The notes beneath the pieces were generated by a model. The model saw nothing but the letters and a program-made list of their open reading frames with translations, was not told where the DNA came from and did not search any database. DNA of 22,489 nt from NCBI GenBank assembly GCA_015488125.1, contig WFOJ01000106.1:1-22489 (forward strand), read 5' to 3'. This document shows positions 1 to 7,411 of this stretch, in pieces (within the stretch, counting starts at the first letter, position 1; every line of letters begins with the position of its first letter). The translations under genes were made by a program, and so were the position numbers. This stretch comes from Mariprofundaceae bacterium. Lineage in GTDB: Bacteria > Pseudomonadota > Zetaproteobacteria > Mariprofundales > Mariprofundaceae.

Positions 1-242
1 AAAACACGCTCAACGCCAACATTTCCGGAAATCTTGCGAACCGTGAAGGAACTGGAAATGCCGTTATTATGACGAGCAATCACAACACCTTCATATGCCT
101 GAATGCGCTCTCTGCGCTCCAGACCCTTTTTCCCTTCCTTGAAGTCCACAACGCGGACGTTGACGCGAACCGTATCGCCCTCACGAAATTCGGGGATATC
201 GTCACGGATCTGATCAGCGGTTACATCATCCAGTGCACGCAT
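1..242 (-). CDS. rplS: 50S ribosomal protein L19 (3' end outside the window)
   Basis: L19 lies at the interface of the 30S and 50S subunits. The 80 visible codons begin MRALDDVTADQIRDDIPEF and carry the family signatures REGDTVRVNVRV, RERIQAYEGVVIA and SFTVRKISGNVGVERVF in the expected order. This is roughly the first two thirds of a normal ~115-residue L19. The ATG at 242 is preceded by GGAGG about 10 nt upstream, which settles the start. In most proteobacteria rplS directly follows rpsP-rimM-trmD. Here a transporter gene lies upstream and rplS has its own promoter, so it looks detached from that operon, or is its promoter-proximal gene in another arrangement. Identity is certain; the C-terminus is not visible. 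Confidence 0.95.
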   Translation of the reverse strand, partial: MRALDDVTADQIRDDIPEFREGDTVRVNVRVVDFKEGKKGLERRERIQAYEGVVIARHNNGISSSFTVRKISGNVGVERV

Positions 243-391
243 GATTTATTTGCCTCCATCACGCGCATATCCACCATCCATTCCCAAAAGGAGTCATGAG
301 CGGAATTCAAACAGAACGCGCGTCTTGTTTGTGTCTGCCGCAGGTTACAACCGGAGAGAGCCTCTTCCGGGAACCCGCCATGTCAGCAGGG
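243..391 (-). promoter_or_regulatory. structured 5' leader of rplS
   Basis: The predicted transcript between the promoter and rplS is about 150 nt. Near its 5' end it can form a CCGCC/GGCGG hairpin, followed by a second one in which CCGG and AGAG pair with CTCT and CCGG. It contains no convincing ORF. A ribosomal-protein autoregulatory leader is plausible, but I do not recognise a known class. Confidence 0.35.
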
Positions 392-397
392 CGGCGC

Positions 398-426
398 AAT
401 ATAGCGGCATCATATCAGGCTGGCAA
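398..426 (-). promoter_or_regulatory. sigma-70 promoter of rplS
   Basis: On the minus strand TTGCCA (421-426) and TATATT (398-403) are separated by exactly 17 bp, each matching consensus at 5 of 6 bases. Transcription would start near 391 and leave a leader of about 150 nt before rplS. Confidence 0.7.
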
Positions 427-484
427 CAGCCGGTGTCAGCCGGGTGCGACCACGCCTTATTTTGGAGCCACAGAGCCTGACACG

Positions 485-565
485 GTTTGCGGTCTGGAGA
501 CCGCTCCTACATTCGGAGTTCCCCGTGGTTCTCGGTGTGGAGGGCGTTCCTGCATTCGGAATTCA
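485..565. repeat. 43-bp tandem repeat with palindromic core
   Basis: Two copies of a 27-bp element lie at 490-516 and 533-559, matching at 22 of 27 positions, with partial similarity on both flanks giving a 43-bp period. The first copy sits in a perfect palindrome, GCGGTCTGGAGACCGC (489-504); the second copy has lost the symmetry. On the minus strand the core reads TGTAGGAGCGGTCTCCAGAC, which resembles dispersed REP-like intergenic repeats I recall from other proteobacteria. It lies between the MFS gene and the rplS promoter. The rest of the ~330-bp gap between these two genes holds only the promoter and leader listed separately. Confidence 0.6.
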
Positions 566-575
566 TGTCAACCGG

Positions 576-1721
576 TTATTTCGATGACTCCCTGAAACCG
601 CTGTATAACAACATGCCACAACCGGCAATCATTGCAGACGTAACAAAAGCCGTTGAAATGTCAGCGAGCTGAACCACGATACCAGCTAATATCACACCCA
701 GTGAGCCACCGGCACCAAAACCTGCCGCTGCCAGCCAGCCCTGGACTCGCCCCTGATGTGGTGCCGCTACCAGACGATTGGCGGTGGTGACGCTCAATAC
801 ATGAAAAGCGGCGAAACTGACGGCATGCAGACACTGCCACAAGACCAGCGACCACCATGCTTCGCTCCAGGCAATGCCCAGCCAACGCAAAACCGTCAGT
901 GCAAAACACAGCTGCATGGCCAGGGCCAGCGAAACCCGTTTAGGAAAACGTCCGAAGTTGGCCATCAACAGTACCTCGGCGACGACGCCCAGCGTCCACA
1001 TAACGCCCACGGCCTGATGCGTAAAACCAAGCTGTTGCAAATGCAGGCTGTAAAAGGTGTAATAGGCGCCATGTGAACACTGCATGAAAAAGGCCGCCAG
1101 CATCAGACGACGCAAAGCTGGTGGCCACAGCTGCTGATCTGAGGCAGTCGAAGTCTGCGGCACCGGCGAAGAAAACAGCTGGCTGCTATCGGCTCCCATT
1201 AACAGCATCAGCAAAGCGACCACCAGCGGGAGTAGCATCAGCACATCGGAGCTAAACAGCTCGCCCGCAATGATGGACGTCAGTATAAAACCAATGGAAC
1301 CCCATAATCGTATGTGGGCATAAAAACCATTCCCGATGCGCTCTCCAAGGCGTGCTGTGAATGAATCCACAGGGGCCAGTATGCCGGCCCAGACAAAAGC
1401 AAACACGGCAAGCAACAACAAAACAGTGTAAAAAGAAGATGGCCATATGAATAACAATGTCATCGCCAGCGCTGCCAGCAGCATCAGTATCGCCGGCAGG
1501 TTATAACACCTTGGCCAGGCCTCCAGCCACATGGCAACCAGCGGCGGAGCCACGATTCTCGCCAGTGAAAGAACGCTCACCAGAATAGCGATGGCAACAG
1601 GCGTATAGTGAAGTGCCGCCAGGTAAAGCGGAAAAAAGGGCAGCATGATGCCCATAATCGAAAAATAAAGGCCGTAAAACAAGCGCAGCCGCCACGGTGC
1701 GATAACAGATGATGAACGCAC
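576..1721 (-). CDS. MFS transporter, MFS_1-like / HcaT type
   Basis: Inner-membrane secondary transporter of 381 residues with about 12 hydrophobic segments. The stretch ARLGERIGNGFYAHIRLWGS followed by a helix is typical of the MFS_1-like group (3-phenylpropionate/HcaT and nucleoside-permease-like proteins), which has short loops and RLWGSIGF after TM4. The substrate cannot be read from the sequence. The start is a GTG with a weak ribosome-binding site, so a slightly different start is possible. It follows the response regulator gene by 58 nt on the same strand and may be cotranscribed with the signalling operon. TAA stop at 576-578; no clear terminator follows. Confidence 0.8.
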   Translation of the reverse strand: MRSSSVIAPWRLRLFYGLYFSIMGIMLPFFPLYLAALHYTPVAIAILVSVLSLARIVAPPLVAMWLEAWPRCYNLPAILMLLAALAMTLLFIWPSSFYTVLLLLAVFAFVWAGILAPVDSFTARLGERIGNGFYAHIRLWGSIGFILTSIIAGELFSSDVLMLLPLVVALLMLLMGADSSQLFSSPVPQTSTASDQQLWPPALRRLMLAAFFMQCSHGAYYTFYSLHLQQLGFTHQAVGVMWTLGVVAEVLLMANFGRFPKRVSLALAMQLCFALTVLRWLGIAWSEAWWSLVLWQCLHAVSFAAFHVLSVTTANRLVAAPHQGRVQGWLAAAGFGAGGSLGVILAGIVVQLADISTAFVTSAMIAGCGMLLYSGFRESSK

Positions 1722-1779
1722 GATCAGGTGATGTTCAGGAACGGGGCGGCGGCGCTTGTCGGTTTAATCGGTCGCCGCT

Positions 1780-2439
1780 TCAGGCCTCGATAATATGATG
1801 GCGAATGGCAATGCGCGCCAGTTCGGCCGCGTTCTTGGCTTTCAGTTTTTCAAGAATATTGGCCCGATGCACATTCACTGTTTTGGGGCTGAGATAAAGC
1901 CTGGGGTAAATTTCTTTCACCGGCAAGCCCTGAGCCAACAGGACGAATACCTCGAACTCTCGCGGTGTTAACACATCCAGCGGGGTGTCGGGGTTGCCCT
2001 TGACCGAGTGAATCGCCAATGCCTGCGCTGTTTCGGAATCCAAAAACGTGCGTCCCTGATGCACCATGCGCACAGCGTGCAACAACTCATCAGGATTGCA
2101 ACATTTGCAGATAAAGCCTTTGGCGCCGATTTTCAATGCCTTGGCAGCCAGCTCGGCACTTTGATGCATGCTGATCAATAATACAGCGATGGATGGATTG
2201 ATCCGCAACAAGCGCTGTGTGGCCACAAAACCACCGGCGCCGGGCATATTCACTTCCATAAGCAACACGTCAACAGGTGCGGCTTTGTATTGCGCAATCG
2301 CATCCTCTCCGGATTCTGCTTCCGCCACCACCTTGATATCCGGCGCGCTTTCCACCAACTTGCACAGCCCTGCCCGAACCATGTGCTGATGATCGACGAT
2401 CATCATGCGAATGGGGTTGATCTGTGTTGTCTGGCTCAT
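1780..2439 (-). CDS. NarL/GacA-type response regulator with Asp-to-Glu phosphosite
   Basis: A 219-residue DNA-binding regulator: receiver domain (about 10-125) and LuxR-type helix-turn-helix (about 150-215), the latter with LTPREFEV, VKEIYPRLYLSPKTVNVHR and the IEKL-like tail intact, most like GacA/UvrY. The receiver is atypical. Where the phosphorylated Asp should be, LLMEVNMPG has Glu62 (codon GAA at 2254-2256). The second acidic residue of the usual DD pair is His17 (VDHQHMVRAGL). The conserved Lys112 and Ser90 are kept. Glu commonly mimics phospho-Asp, so I infer a constitutively active or non-phosphorylated regulator. The start ATG overlaps the upstream stop (ATGA), with GGAG just upstream. 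Binding targets are unknown. Confidence 0.88.
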   Translation of the reverse strand: MSQTTQINPIRMMIVDHQHMVRAGLCKLVESAPDIKVVAEAESGEDAIAQYKAAPVDVLLMEVNMPGAGGFVATQRLLRINPSIAVLLISMHQSAELAAKALKIGAKGFICKCCNPDELLHAVRMVHQGRTFLDSETAQALAIHSVKGNPDTPLDVLTPREFEVFVLLAQGLPVKEIYPRLYLSPKTVNVHRANILEKLKAKNAAELARIAIRHHIIEA

Positions 2440-3047
2440 GCTTTCTCCTCATTATCGATCAGAGAAATCTGCAAGACCCTCACGGATGACGGTGCATCAG
2501 CGTAATCTGCCTGGATACCTTCCTCAGCCTGCAAAGACAGTGCCAGATGATGCAGTGCCGGAGTGTCTGTGGCCGTTTGAAACATCAGGGTGATGACTGG
2601 TTCGGCGCACATTTCAATGCGCAATTCCTGAAGGCGTTCCGGCTTGAACAACAGATGGAGAAGGCAGCGGTATAGTAAACGAAAGGTTTTTTCCTGCAGG
2701 GTCGAAGCACGTGCTGTCACGGTTTCTGCACCGGACAAGGTACAGGCGCTTCCGCTTAACTGTGTGAAAAGTTTCGCGAGGCGTTGGCAGCGCGTCGGAA
2801 TATCACATGAGGCATCAGGCAATGCCAGCTTCATCAGTGCCAGCATATCATCAAAAGTGCCAATCACGTCATCCACCATGCTGACCGTCTGGTCAGCCAG
2901 TAACTGCGTCTTGCGCCCCTCACTTTGCCGGCTGTGCAACGCCGTATTCATACGGATCGCCAGTAAGCGCTGCGAAACCTCCTGTTGCATCCATTCAATC
3001 ACTTCCTGTTCAATCAGCGGCTTTTCTTCGCGCTGTTGCTGCGTCAT
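2436..3047 (-). CDS. degenerate histidine-kinase-like protein (HisKA_3 remnant, no His)
   Basis: A 203-residue soluble protein with no signal peptide or membrane segment. Residues 12-38 align well with the dimerisation helix of NarX/DegS-type kinases: MQQEVSQRLLAIRM matches the LHDELGQRLTALRM pattern, but the phosphoacceptor His is Gln21. Residues 120-146 (KTFRLLYRCLLHLLF...LRIEM) resemble the N-box region LYRxxQEALTNxxKHA, without the catalytic Glu and Asn, and no DxGxG boxes follow. I infer a pseudokinase that kept the dimer and ATPase-like folds. It overlaps its neighbours by 4 nt on both sides, between a PAS-GGDEF-EAL protein and a regulator with Glu in place of the phosphosite. The family assignment rests on pattern matching and is tentative; an unrelated helical adaptor is possible. 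Confidence 0.6.
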   Translation of the reverse strand: MTQQQREEKPLIEQEVIEWMQQEVSQRLLAIRMNTALHSRQSEGRKTQLLADQTVSMVDDVIGTFDDMLALMKLALPDASCDIPTRCQRLAKLFTQLSGSACTLSGAETVTARASTLQEKTFRLLYRCLLHLLFKPERLQELRIEMCAEPVITLMFQTATDTPALHHLALSLQAEEGIQADYADAPSSVRVLQISLIDNEEKA

Positions 3048-5185
3048 TCATTACTCCCGAAGTCTTTGTTAACGGCTGTCGCATCTGGCTGCGGCAGACC
3101 TTGTTGCAGCAGGTCGGTAACATCCTGCTCATCCAGCAGGGGGACAAAATACCGGCCCTGCATATAGCGGCAGCCCAATTGGCGCAAAAACGCAAGATGT
3201 TGCGCGTTCTCCACGCCATCGGCGACAATATCAATGTTTAGCAATTGTGCCAAATGCACAATCATTTTCACAATCACCTGATCATCATCGTCAATATTCA
3301 GATCGCGAATGAAGGTACGGTCAATACGTAATCGCTGAATTGGCAGGCTACGCAGCAGGTTCAGCGATGAATAACCGGCGCCGAAGTTATTGATAGAGAT
3401 TTTTACACCAAGGTCAACAAGCTGCTGCAATGCCTGATCCGCTTTTTCCGATGCTTTCATGGCGGCGAATTCAGAGAAGGAAAACTCCAGTTGTTGCGGT
3501 GGTATGCCAGATGTTTGCAGTATGCTGGCAACGTGCTCTGCCAAATTATTTTGCAGCAGGACGTTAAAGGAAAGATCAAGCGTCAACATCAGGGGTTGAT
3601 AGCCCTGTTCCCGCCATTGCTGCAAACAGCGACAGCCTGCCGCAATTTTCCAGCGGTCAATCATCGCGATCTGACCACTGGATTCCGCGATCGCCATGAA
3701 ATCCTCGGGTGCGACCAATCCCAGTGTTGCATTCTGCCAGTAGCTCAGCGCCTCAAGGCCGTTAATCGACCACTTTTCGACATCCACGATCGGTCGGAAC
3801 ATCAACCTGAGTTCATTGCGCTCCAGTGCATAGCTCAGTTCCTGGGCAAGAATACTGCGGTCTGACAGGGTTTGCTCATAAATACACCAACTGTTGCGTT
3901 GCATTTTGGCTTTATACATCGCCAGATCAGCCGCTTTGAGCAAATTATTCATGGAAGCACCATGTTCGGGAAAAAAACTGATGCCGATACTACAGCCAAT
4001 GGTGACTTTTTCCTGCCCCAGCAAAAACGGCGTGATCAGTGCTGTGCGGATTTTTTCGGCCACCCGTTCCATATCCTCAGTGGACGAAATTTGCTCAAAA
4101 ATCGCCGCGAACTCATCACCACCAAGGCGTGCCAGGGTATCGCTTTTACGCAAACAATGGGTGAGCCGTTCTGCTACCTGTATCAGCAGTTCATCGCCGA
4201 CATCGTGCCCTAATGTGTCATTGACCAGTTTGAAGCGATCCAGATCCATGAACACCACGGCCATGCGCGTATCATTGCGCTGTGCCAGGCGCAGGGCATG
4301 CTCCAGCCGCTCCATAAACAGGCGACGGTTCGCCAGGCCAGTCAATGGATCCTTGAATGATAAGTGACGAAGCTTTTTTTCCGTCTCCATACGCACCATG
4401 ATTTCTTTCTTCAGGTATTCATTGGTTTCCCGAAGTTCACGGGTACGGGCACGCACGCACTGCTCCATTTCATCCAGCAGTGCCACTTCCTGCGTGACAT
4501 TGCGCAAATAAACATTCACATATTCTTCGCATACTGGCACAAACAGGCATTTGAACACCTGCCCCTCCACAACCCAGTTGGCTTCGGTTTGCTGCATGCT
4601 TTGTTGCACGGAAGCGACCAGATTCATCCAGTCGGTTTTCATATGGTCGCTTTCAATTTGCCTGATCAGCGCTTTGGCCGGGGCATTGGCATACAAACAA
4701 TCCCCATTGGCTGCATAACGCATAATGGGCATTGGGCTTTCGTCTGGGAAGCTGGCCAGACTACGGATGGTGTTGGCCGCTTCGCGCAATGGCGTCACAT
4801 CATCAAATACCACGACATAAATTTTTTTGCCTTCTAAATCCGCCTCAGTGACGGAAAGGCGTGCGATCATCGTGAGTCTGGATTGCGGTGTAAAGGTAAA
4901 CTCCGTTGTATGCCCATCCTGCAAGTGATCGATCAGAAAGCGAATACCAAATCGGCTAATTTGCGGCAAATTAAGAGCTTCTCCAAGATTCAGCGCCAGC
5001 AATTCGTCTTCGCGATAATCAAGAATGGTGCAGGCGGCCTTGTTAACCGTCATAATGCCACCTGACTCATCGACAGAAATCACCGCGCTTTTTACATGAT
5101 CCAGCACGATCTCTATGATTTTATCATGCGTGTGGATCATATCCATGCTGCGGCAATTTCGGCGTTCAGGCGTGGTATCACTCAA
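3044..5185 (-). CDS. PAS-GGDEF-EAL protein with degenerate EAL domain
   Basis: A cytoplasmic 713-residue cyclic-di-GMP signalling protein. Two PAS-like sensor domains (about 20-130 and 140-230) and a coiled coil (about 235-275) precede a GGDEF domain (275-435) with intact GGDEF at 355-359, DPLTGLANRR and an inhibitory RxxD site (346-349). Diguanylate cyclase activity is therefore likely. The EAL domain (445-695) keeps EAL (478-480), Glu572 and Gln676. Loop 6, normally DDFGTGYSS, reads NNFGAGYSS (Asn599/Asn600), the catalytic Lys is Arg620, the metal-binding Asn is Asp537 and the EGVE motif is DGVE. Phosphodiesterase activity is probably lost. The start is TTG with a strong AGGGGAG 8 nt upstream; ATGs at codons 14 and 16 are alternatives. 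First gene of a three-gene operon. Confidence 0.9.
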   Translation of the reverse strand: MSDTTPERRNCRSMDMIHTHDKIIEIVLDHVKSAVISVDESGGIMTVNKAACTILDYREDELLALNLGEALNLPQISRFGIRFLIDHLQDGHTTEFTFTPQSRLTMIARLSVTEADLEGKKIYVVVFDDVTPLREAANTIRSLASFPDESPMPIMRYAANGDCLYANAPAKALIRQIESDHMKTDWMNLVASVQQSMQQTEANWVVEGQVFKCLFVPVCEEYVNVYLRNVTQEVALLDEMEQCVRARTRELRETNEYLKKEIMVRMETEKKLRHLSFKDPLTGLANRRLFMERLEHALRLAQRNDTRMAVVFMDLDRFKLVNDTLGHDVGDELLIQVAERLTHCLRKSDTLARLGGDEFAAIFEQISSTEDMERVAEKIRTALITPFLLGQEKVTIGCSIGISFFPEHGASMNNLLKAADLAMYKAKMQRNSWCIYEQTLSDRSILAQELSYALERNELRLMFRPIVDVEKWSINGLEALSYWQNATLGLVAPEDFMAIAESSGQIAMIDRWKIAAGCRCLQQWREQGYQPLMLTLDLSFNVLLQNNLAEHVASILQTSGIPPQQLEFSFSEFAAMKASEKADQALQQLVDLGVKISINNFGAGYSSLNLLRSLPIQRLRIDRTFIRDLNIDDDDQVIVKMIVHLAQLLNIDIVADGVENAQHLAFLRQLGCRYMQGRYFVPLLDEQDVTDLLQQGLPQPDATAVNKDFGSNE

Positions 5186-5227
5186 AACGGTTTCTCCCCT
5201 GTTTTTCGTTACCGTCAGAAGTCCTCG

Positions 5228-5256
5228 AATTTAGTAAAAGCCCATAATAATTGCAA
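5228..5256 (-). promoter_or_regulatory. sigma-70 promoter of the PAS-GGDEF-EAL operon
   Basis: On the minus strand TTGCAA (5251-5256) and TAAATT (5228-5233) are 17 bp apart, about 45 bp upstream of the TTG start. It lies back to back with the start of rnpB. Confidence 0.6.
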
Positions 5257-5279
5257 GCGCTACCATGTGCTTTGCTTTG

Positions 5280-5288
5280 TGTTAAACT
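5280..5288 (+). promoter_or_regulatory. possible extended -10 promoter element of rnpB
   Basis: TGTTAAACT fits an extended -10 element placed about 7 bp before the P1 helix of the RNA. No good -35 box is visible 17 bp upstream, so the assignment is weak. Confidence 0.35.
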
Positions 5289-5291
5289 TCG

Positions 5292-5662
5292 GCGGCGGAG
5301 TGATCCGGGTGATCGCGTGCCATAATGGCACGAGGAAAGTCCGGGCTGCACAGAGCAGGATGCCGGATAACGTCCGGCGGGGGAAACCCCGGGAAAGTGC
5401 CACAGAAAACAGACCGCCAGGACGCTGTTGGCGTGGCTGGCAAGGGTGAAACGGTGCGGTAAGAGCGCACCGCTCGTGCCGGTAACGGTGCGAGGCAGGG
5501 TAAACCCCATCCGCAGCAAGGCCAAATAGGGGAACGCATGGGCGTGGCTCGCGCCTGTTTCCGGGTAGGCTGCTTGAGCGAATGAGTAATTGTTCGCCTA
5601 GAGGAATGATCACCATGCCTTAAAGGCATACAGAACCCGGCTTACAGGATCGCTTCGCGCTT
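5292..5662 (+). ncRNA. rnpB: RNase P RNA, bacterial class A
   Basis: Catalytic RNA of RNase P, which removes 5' leaders from pre-tRNA. The universally conserved core is present: GAGGAAAGTCCGGGCT (5' half of P4 and neighbours) near 5331, and AGAGGAATGATCACC ... ACAGAACCCGGCTTA near 5600-5645. The ends pair as the P1 helix (GGAGTGATCC at 5297-5306 with GGATCGCTTC at 5648-5657), allowing for G-U pairs. Length is about 370 nt, normal for type A. The exact 5' and 3' ends are inferred from P1 and may be off by several bases. It is convergent with amtB and divergent from the GGDEF-EAL operon. Confidence 0.95.
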
Positions 5663-5665
5663 TTT

Positions 5666-5692
5666 GCGGCAGCCTACAGGCTGCCGCTTTCA
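5666..5692 (+). terminator. rnpB terminator
   Basis: Perfect 9-bp stem GCGGCAGCC / GGCTGCCGC with loop TACA, followed by TTT. It directly follows the RNase P RNA. On the minus strand no U-tract follows it, so it is unlikely to be an efficient terminator for amtB. Confidence 0.7.
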
Positions 5693-5699
5693 GCAGAAA

Positions 5700-6896
5700 T
5701 CAGGCGACATCATCCTCGGGATTGGCGCTGATCTGATGAATCGCCAGGTCGGCACCCTGGTATTCATCTTCTTCATCCAAACGCAAGCCAACGATGCTGT
5801 TGATCAGGCCGTAAACCACAAAACCGCCAGCGATGGCGATGACGACACCAACGCCTGTGCCGATGCACTGGGCGGCAAAGCTGACACCGCCAGCGCCACC
5901 CAATGTGCTCTGACCGAAAATACCGGCAGCAATACCGCCCCACAGGCCAGCGCCACCGTGCAAGGGAATCACGCCAAGCACATCGTCCAGGCGCAGGTTT
6001 TTCTGCACCAACTGAAAACCGATTACAAAGCCGACACTAGCGACTACGCCAATGACCAGCGCGCCGATCGGATGCACGATGTCCGAACCTGCGCAGATGG
6101 CGACCAGACCGGCCAAAGCGCCATTATGCACAAAACCGGGGTCATTGCGACCGGCCACCAGTGCCGCCAGCAGGCCGCCCACCATGGCCATCAATGAATT
6201 CAGCGCCACCAGCCCGGAGGCATCAGCCGCCTTACCGGCACTCATGACGTTAAAGCCGAACCAGCCAACGCAAAGAATCCATGAACCCAGCGCCAGGTAG
6301 GGAATATTCGAAGGCAGAATCGCTTTCATGCGGCCATTTTTGTCATAGCGGCCTTTGCGGGCACCGAGCACATACACGGCTCCCAGCGCCAGAAAGCCGC
6401 CCATGGCATGCACGACCACGGAACCGGCAAAATCATGGAAGCCTGCGCCGAACGTTGCTTCCAGCCAGTCCTGAAAGCCATAATTGCCGTTCCAGATCAT
6501 GCCTTCATAAAAAGGATAGATCAGCGCTACCAGCAGGATGGTGGCCATGGCATTGGGCCAGAAAGCAATGCGTTCGGTTACACCGCCGGAAATAATTGCC
6601 GGAATAGCCGCAGCAAAGGTCAGCAGGAAAAAGAAATGCACCAGCTCATAGGCATTGCTGCCGCCATTGAGCACGTCCAGTTCGCCAACAGGGGCGAAGA
6701 AATGAATCCCGTAGGCCACAAAAAAACCGATGAAAAAATACGCCAGCGTGGAAAAACCGAAATCCGTGATGACGCGCACCAGGGCATTGACCTGATTCTT
6801 TTTGCGCACTGTGCCAGCCTCCAGAAAGGCAAAGCCGGCATGCATGGAGAGCACCATGGCGGCCCCCAGCGTCAGAAAAAATACATCGTTACCCAT
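5700..6896 (-). CDS. amt: ammonium transporter, Amt family (FLEAG type)
   Basis: Trimeric inner-membrane ammonium channel, 398 residues, about 11 membrane helices. The twin pore histidines are His163 (VVVHAMGG) and His313 (PLHGGAGLWGG). GWFGFNVMSAG, VTERIAFW and the C-terminal VGLRLDEEDEYQG tail, where GlnK docks, are all present. It starts with TM1 and carries FLEAGTVRKKN rather than FYGGMVRKKN, and lacks the cleaved signal peptide of the paralogue at 7509. It therefore belongs to another Amt lineage and is not a recent duplicate. The ATG overlaps the glnK stop by 1 nt (TGATG). Expression is expected from the sigma-54 promoter at 7284-7298. Confidence 0.93.
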   Translation of the reverse strand: MGNDVFFLTLGAAMVLSMHAGFAFLEAGTVRKKNQVNALVRVITDFGFSTLAYFFIGFFVAYGIHFFAPVGELDVLNGGSNAYELVHFFFLLTFAAAIPAIISGGVTERIAFWPNAMATILLVALIYPFYEGMIWNGNYGFQDWLEATFGAGFHDFAGSVVVHAMGGFLALGAVYVLGARKGRYDKNGRMKAILPSNIPYLALGSWILCVGWFGFNVMSAGKAADASGLVALNSLMAMVGGLLAALVAGRNDPGFVHNGALAGLVAICAGSDIVHPIGALVIGVVASVGFVIGFQLVQKNLRLDDVLGVIPLHGGAGLWGGIAAGIFGQSTLGGAGGVSFAAQCIGTGVGVVIAIAGGFVVYGLINSIVGLRLDEEDEYQGADLAIHQISANPEDDVA

Positions 6897-7237
6897 CAGT
6901 TTAACGCCTCCGTGTCTTCTTCTCCGGTGCGGATGCGGATCACCCGCTCCACATCTTCGACAAAAATCTTGCCGTCGCCAACCTTATCAGTGCGTGCAGC
7001 TGAGACAATTGCCTCAATAGTGGTATCCACCTGTTCCTGATCGACCACCAGGGTGATAGCGCATTTGGGCACAAAATCGACGGTATATTCTGCGCCACGA
7101 TATAATTCGGTATGCCCTTTCTGACGACCATGGCCGCGTACTTCGCTAACAGTCATGCCGCTGATGCCTGCATTGAGCAGTGCATTTTTCACATCATCCA
7201 GCTTAAACGGCTTGATGATGGCGGTGATTTTTTTCAT
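6896..7237 (-). CDS. glnK: nitrogen regulatory PII protein GlnK (copy 1)
   Basis: A 113-residue PII signal protein. In this family it binds ATP/ADP and 2-oxoglutarate and blocks its Amt partner when nitrogen is plentiful. It starts MKKITAIIKPFKLDDVK, has the T-loop RGHGRQKGHTELYRGAEY with the uridylylation Tyr51, and the B-loop AARTDKVGDGKIF. The start is taken at this ATG, where PII homology begins, with GGGGGT about 5 nt upstream; the frame stays open for 36 more codons but those show no PII similarity. It is translationally coupled to amt downstream. A second glnK lies at 8812-9153, differing mainly in residues 18-32 and 59-74. Confidence 0.95.
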   Translation of the reverse strand: MKKITAIIKPFKLDDVKNALLNAGISGMTVSEVRGHGRQKGHTELYRGAEYTVDFVPKCAITLVVDQEQVDTTIEAIVSAARTDKVGDGKIFVEDVERVIRIRTGEEDTEALN

Positions 7238-7283
7238 ATTGACCCCCACGGAATAAGAACTCATATTTAATGCGAGTGTCAGA

Positions 7284-7298
7284 GCACGAAGCGTGCCA
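7284..7298 (-). promoter_or_regulatory. sigma-54 promoter of glnK-amt (copy 1)
   Basis: On the minus strand TGGCACGCTTCGTGC: GG of the -24 box and GC of the -12 box are exactly 10 bp apart, with TGGCAC perfect. It lies 47 bp upstream of the glnK start and downstream of both terminator-like hairpins. NtrC-type enhancer sites were not recognised. Confidence 0.75.
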
Positions 7299-7339
7299 AA
7301 ATCAGGGTGTTGGCTAACTGTTTGATTTATAAAACTATG

Positions 7340-7411
7340 GAACAAAAAGAAACCCAGTCTATTACCCTAAATTTATGCATTACCCGCTTAAACCTAAGGC
7401 GATAGACTGGG
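7340..7411 (-). terminator. second terminator-like hairpin after amtB
   Basis: Arms CCCAGTCTAT (7402-7411) and ATAGACTGGG (7353-7362) are perfectly complementary over 10 bp and are followed on the minus strand by TTTCTTTTTG. The ~39-nt loop can form a small inner CTTA/TAAG hairpin. It stands between the two ammonium units. Confidence 0.6.

Noticed and set aside
241..595. Short plus-strand open frames upstream of the MFS gene end
   Set aside because: No ribosome-binding site or domain. The stretch is explained by the rplS start, promoter, leader and repeat on the other strand.
5666..5687. Hairpin as a terminator for amt on the minus strand
   Set aside because: On that strand it is followed by A residues, not a T-tract, so it is assigned only to rnpB.
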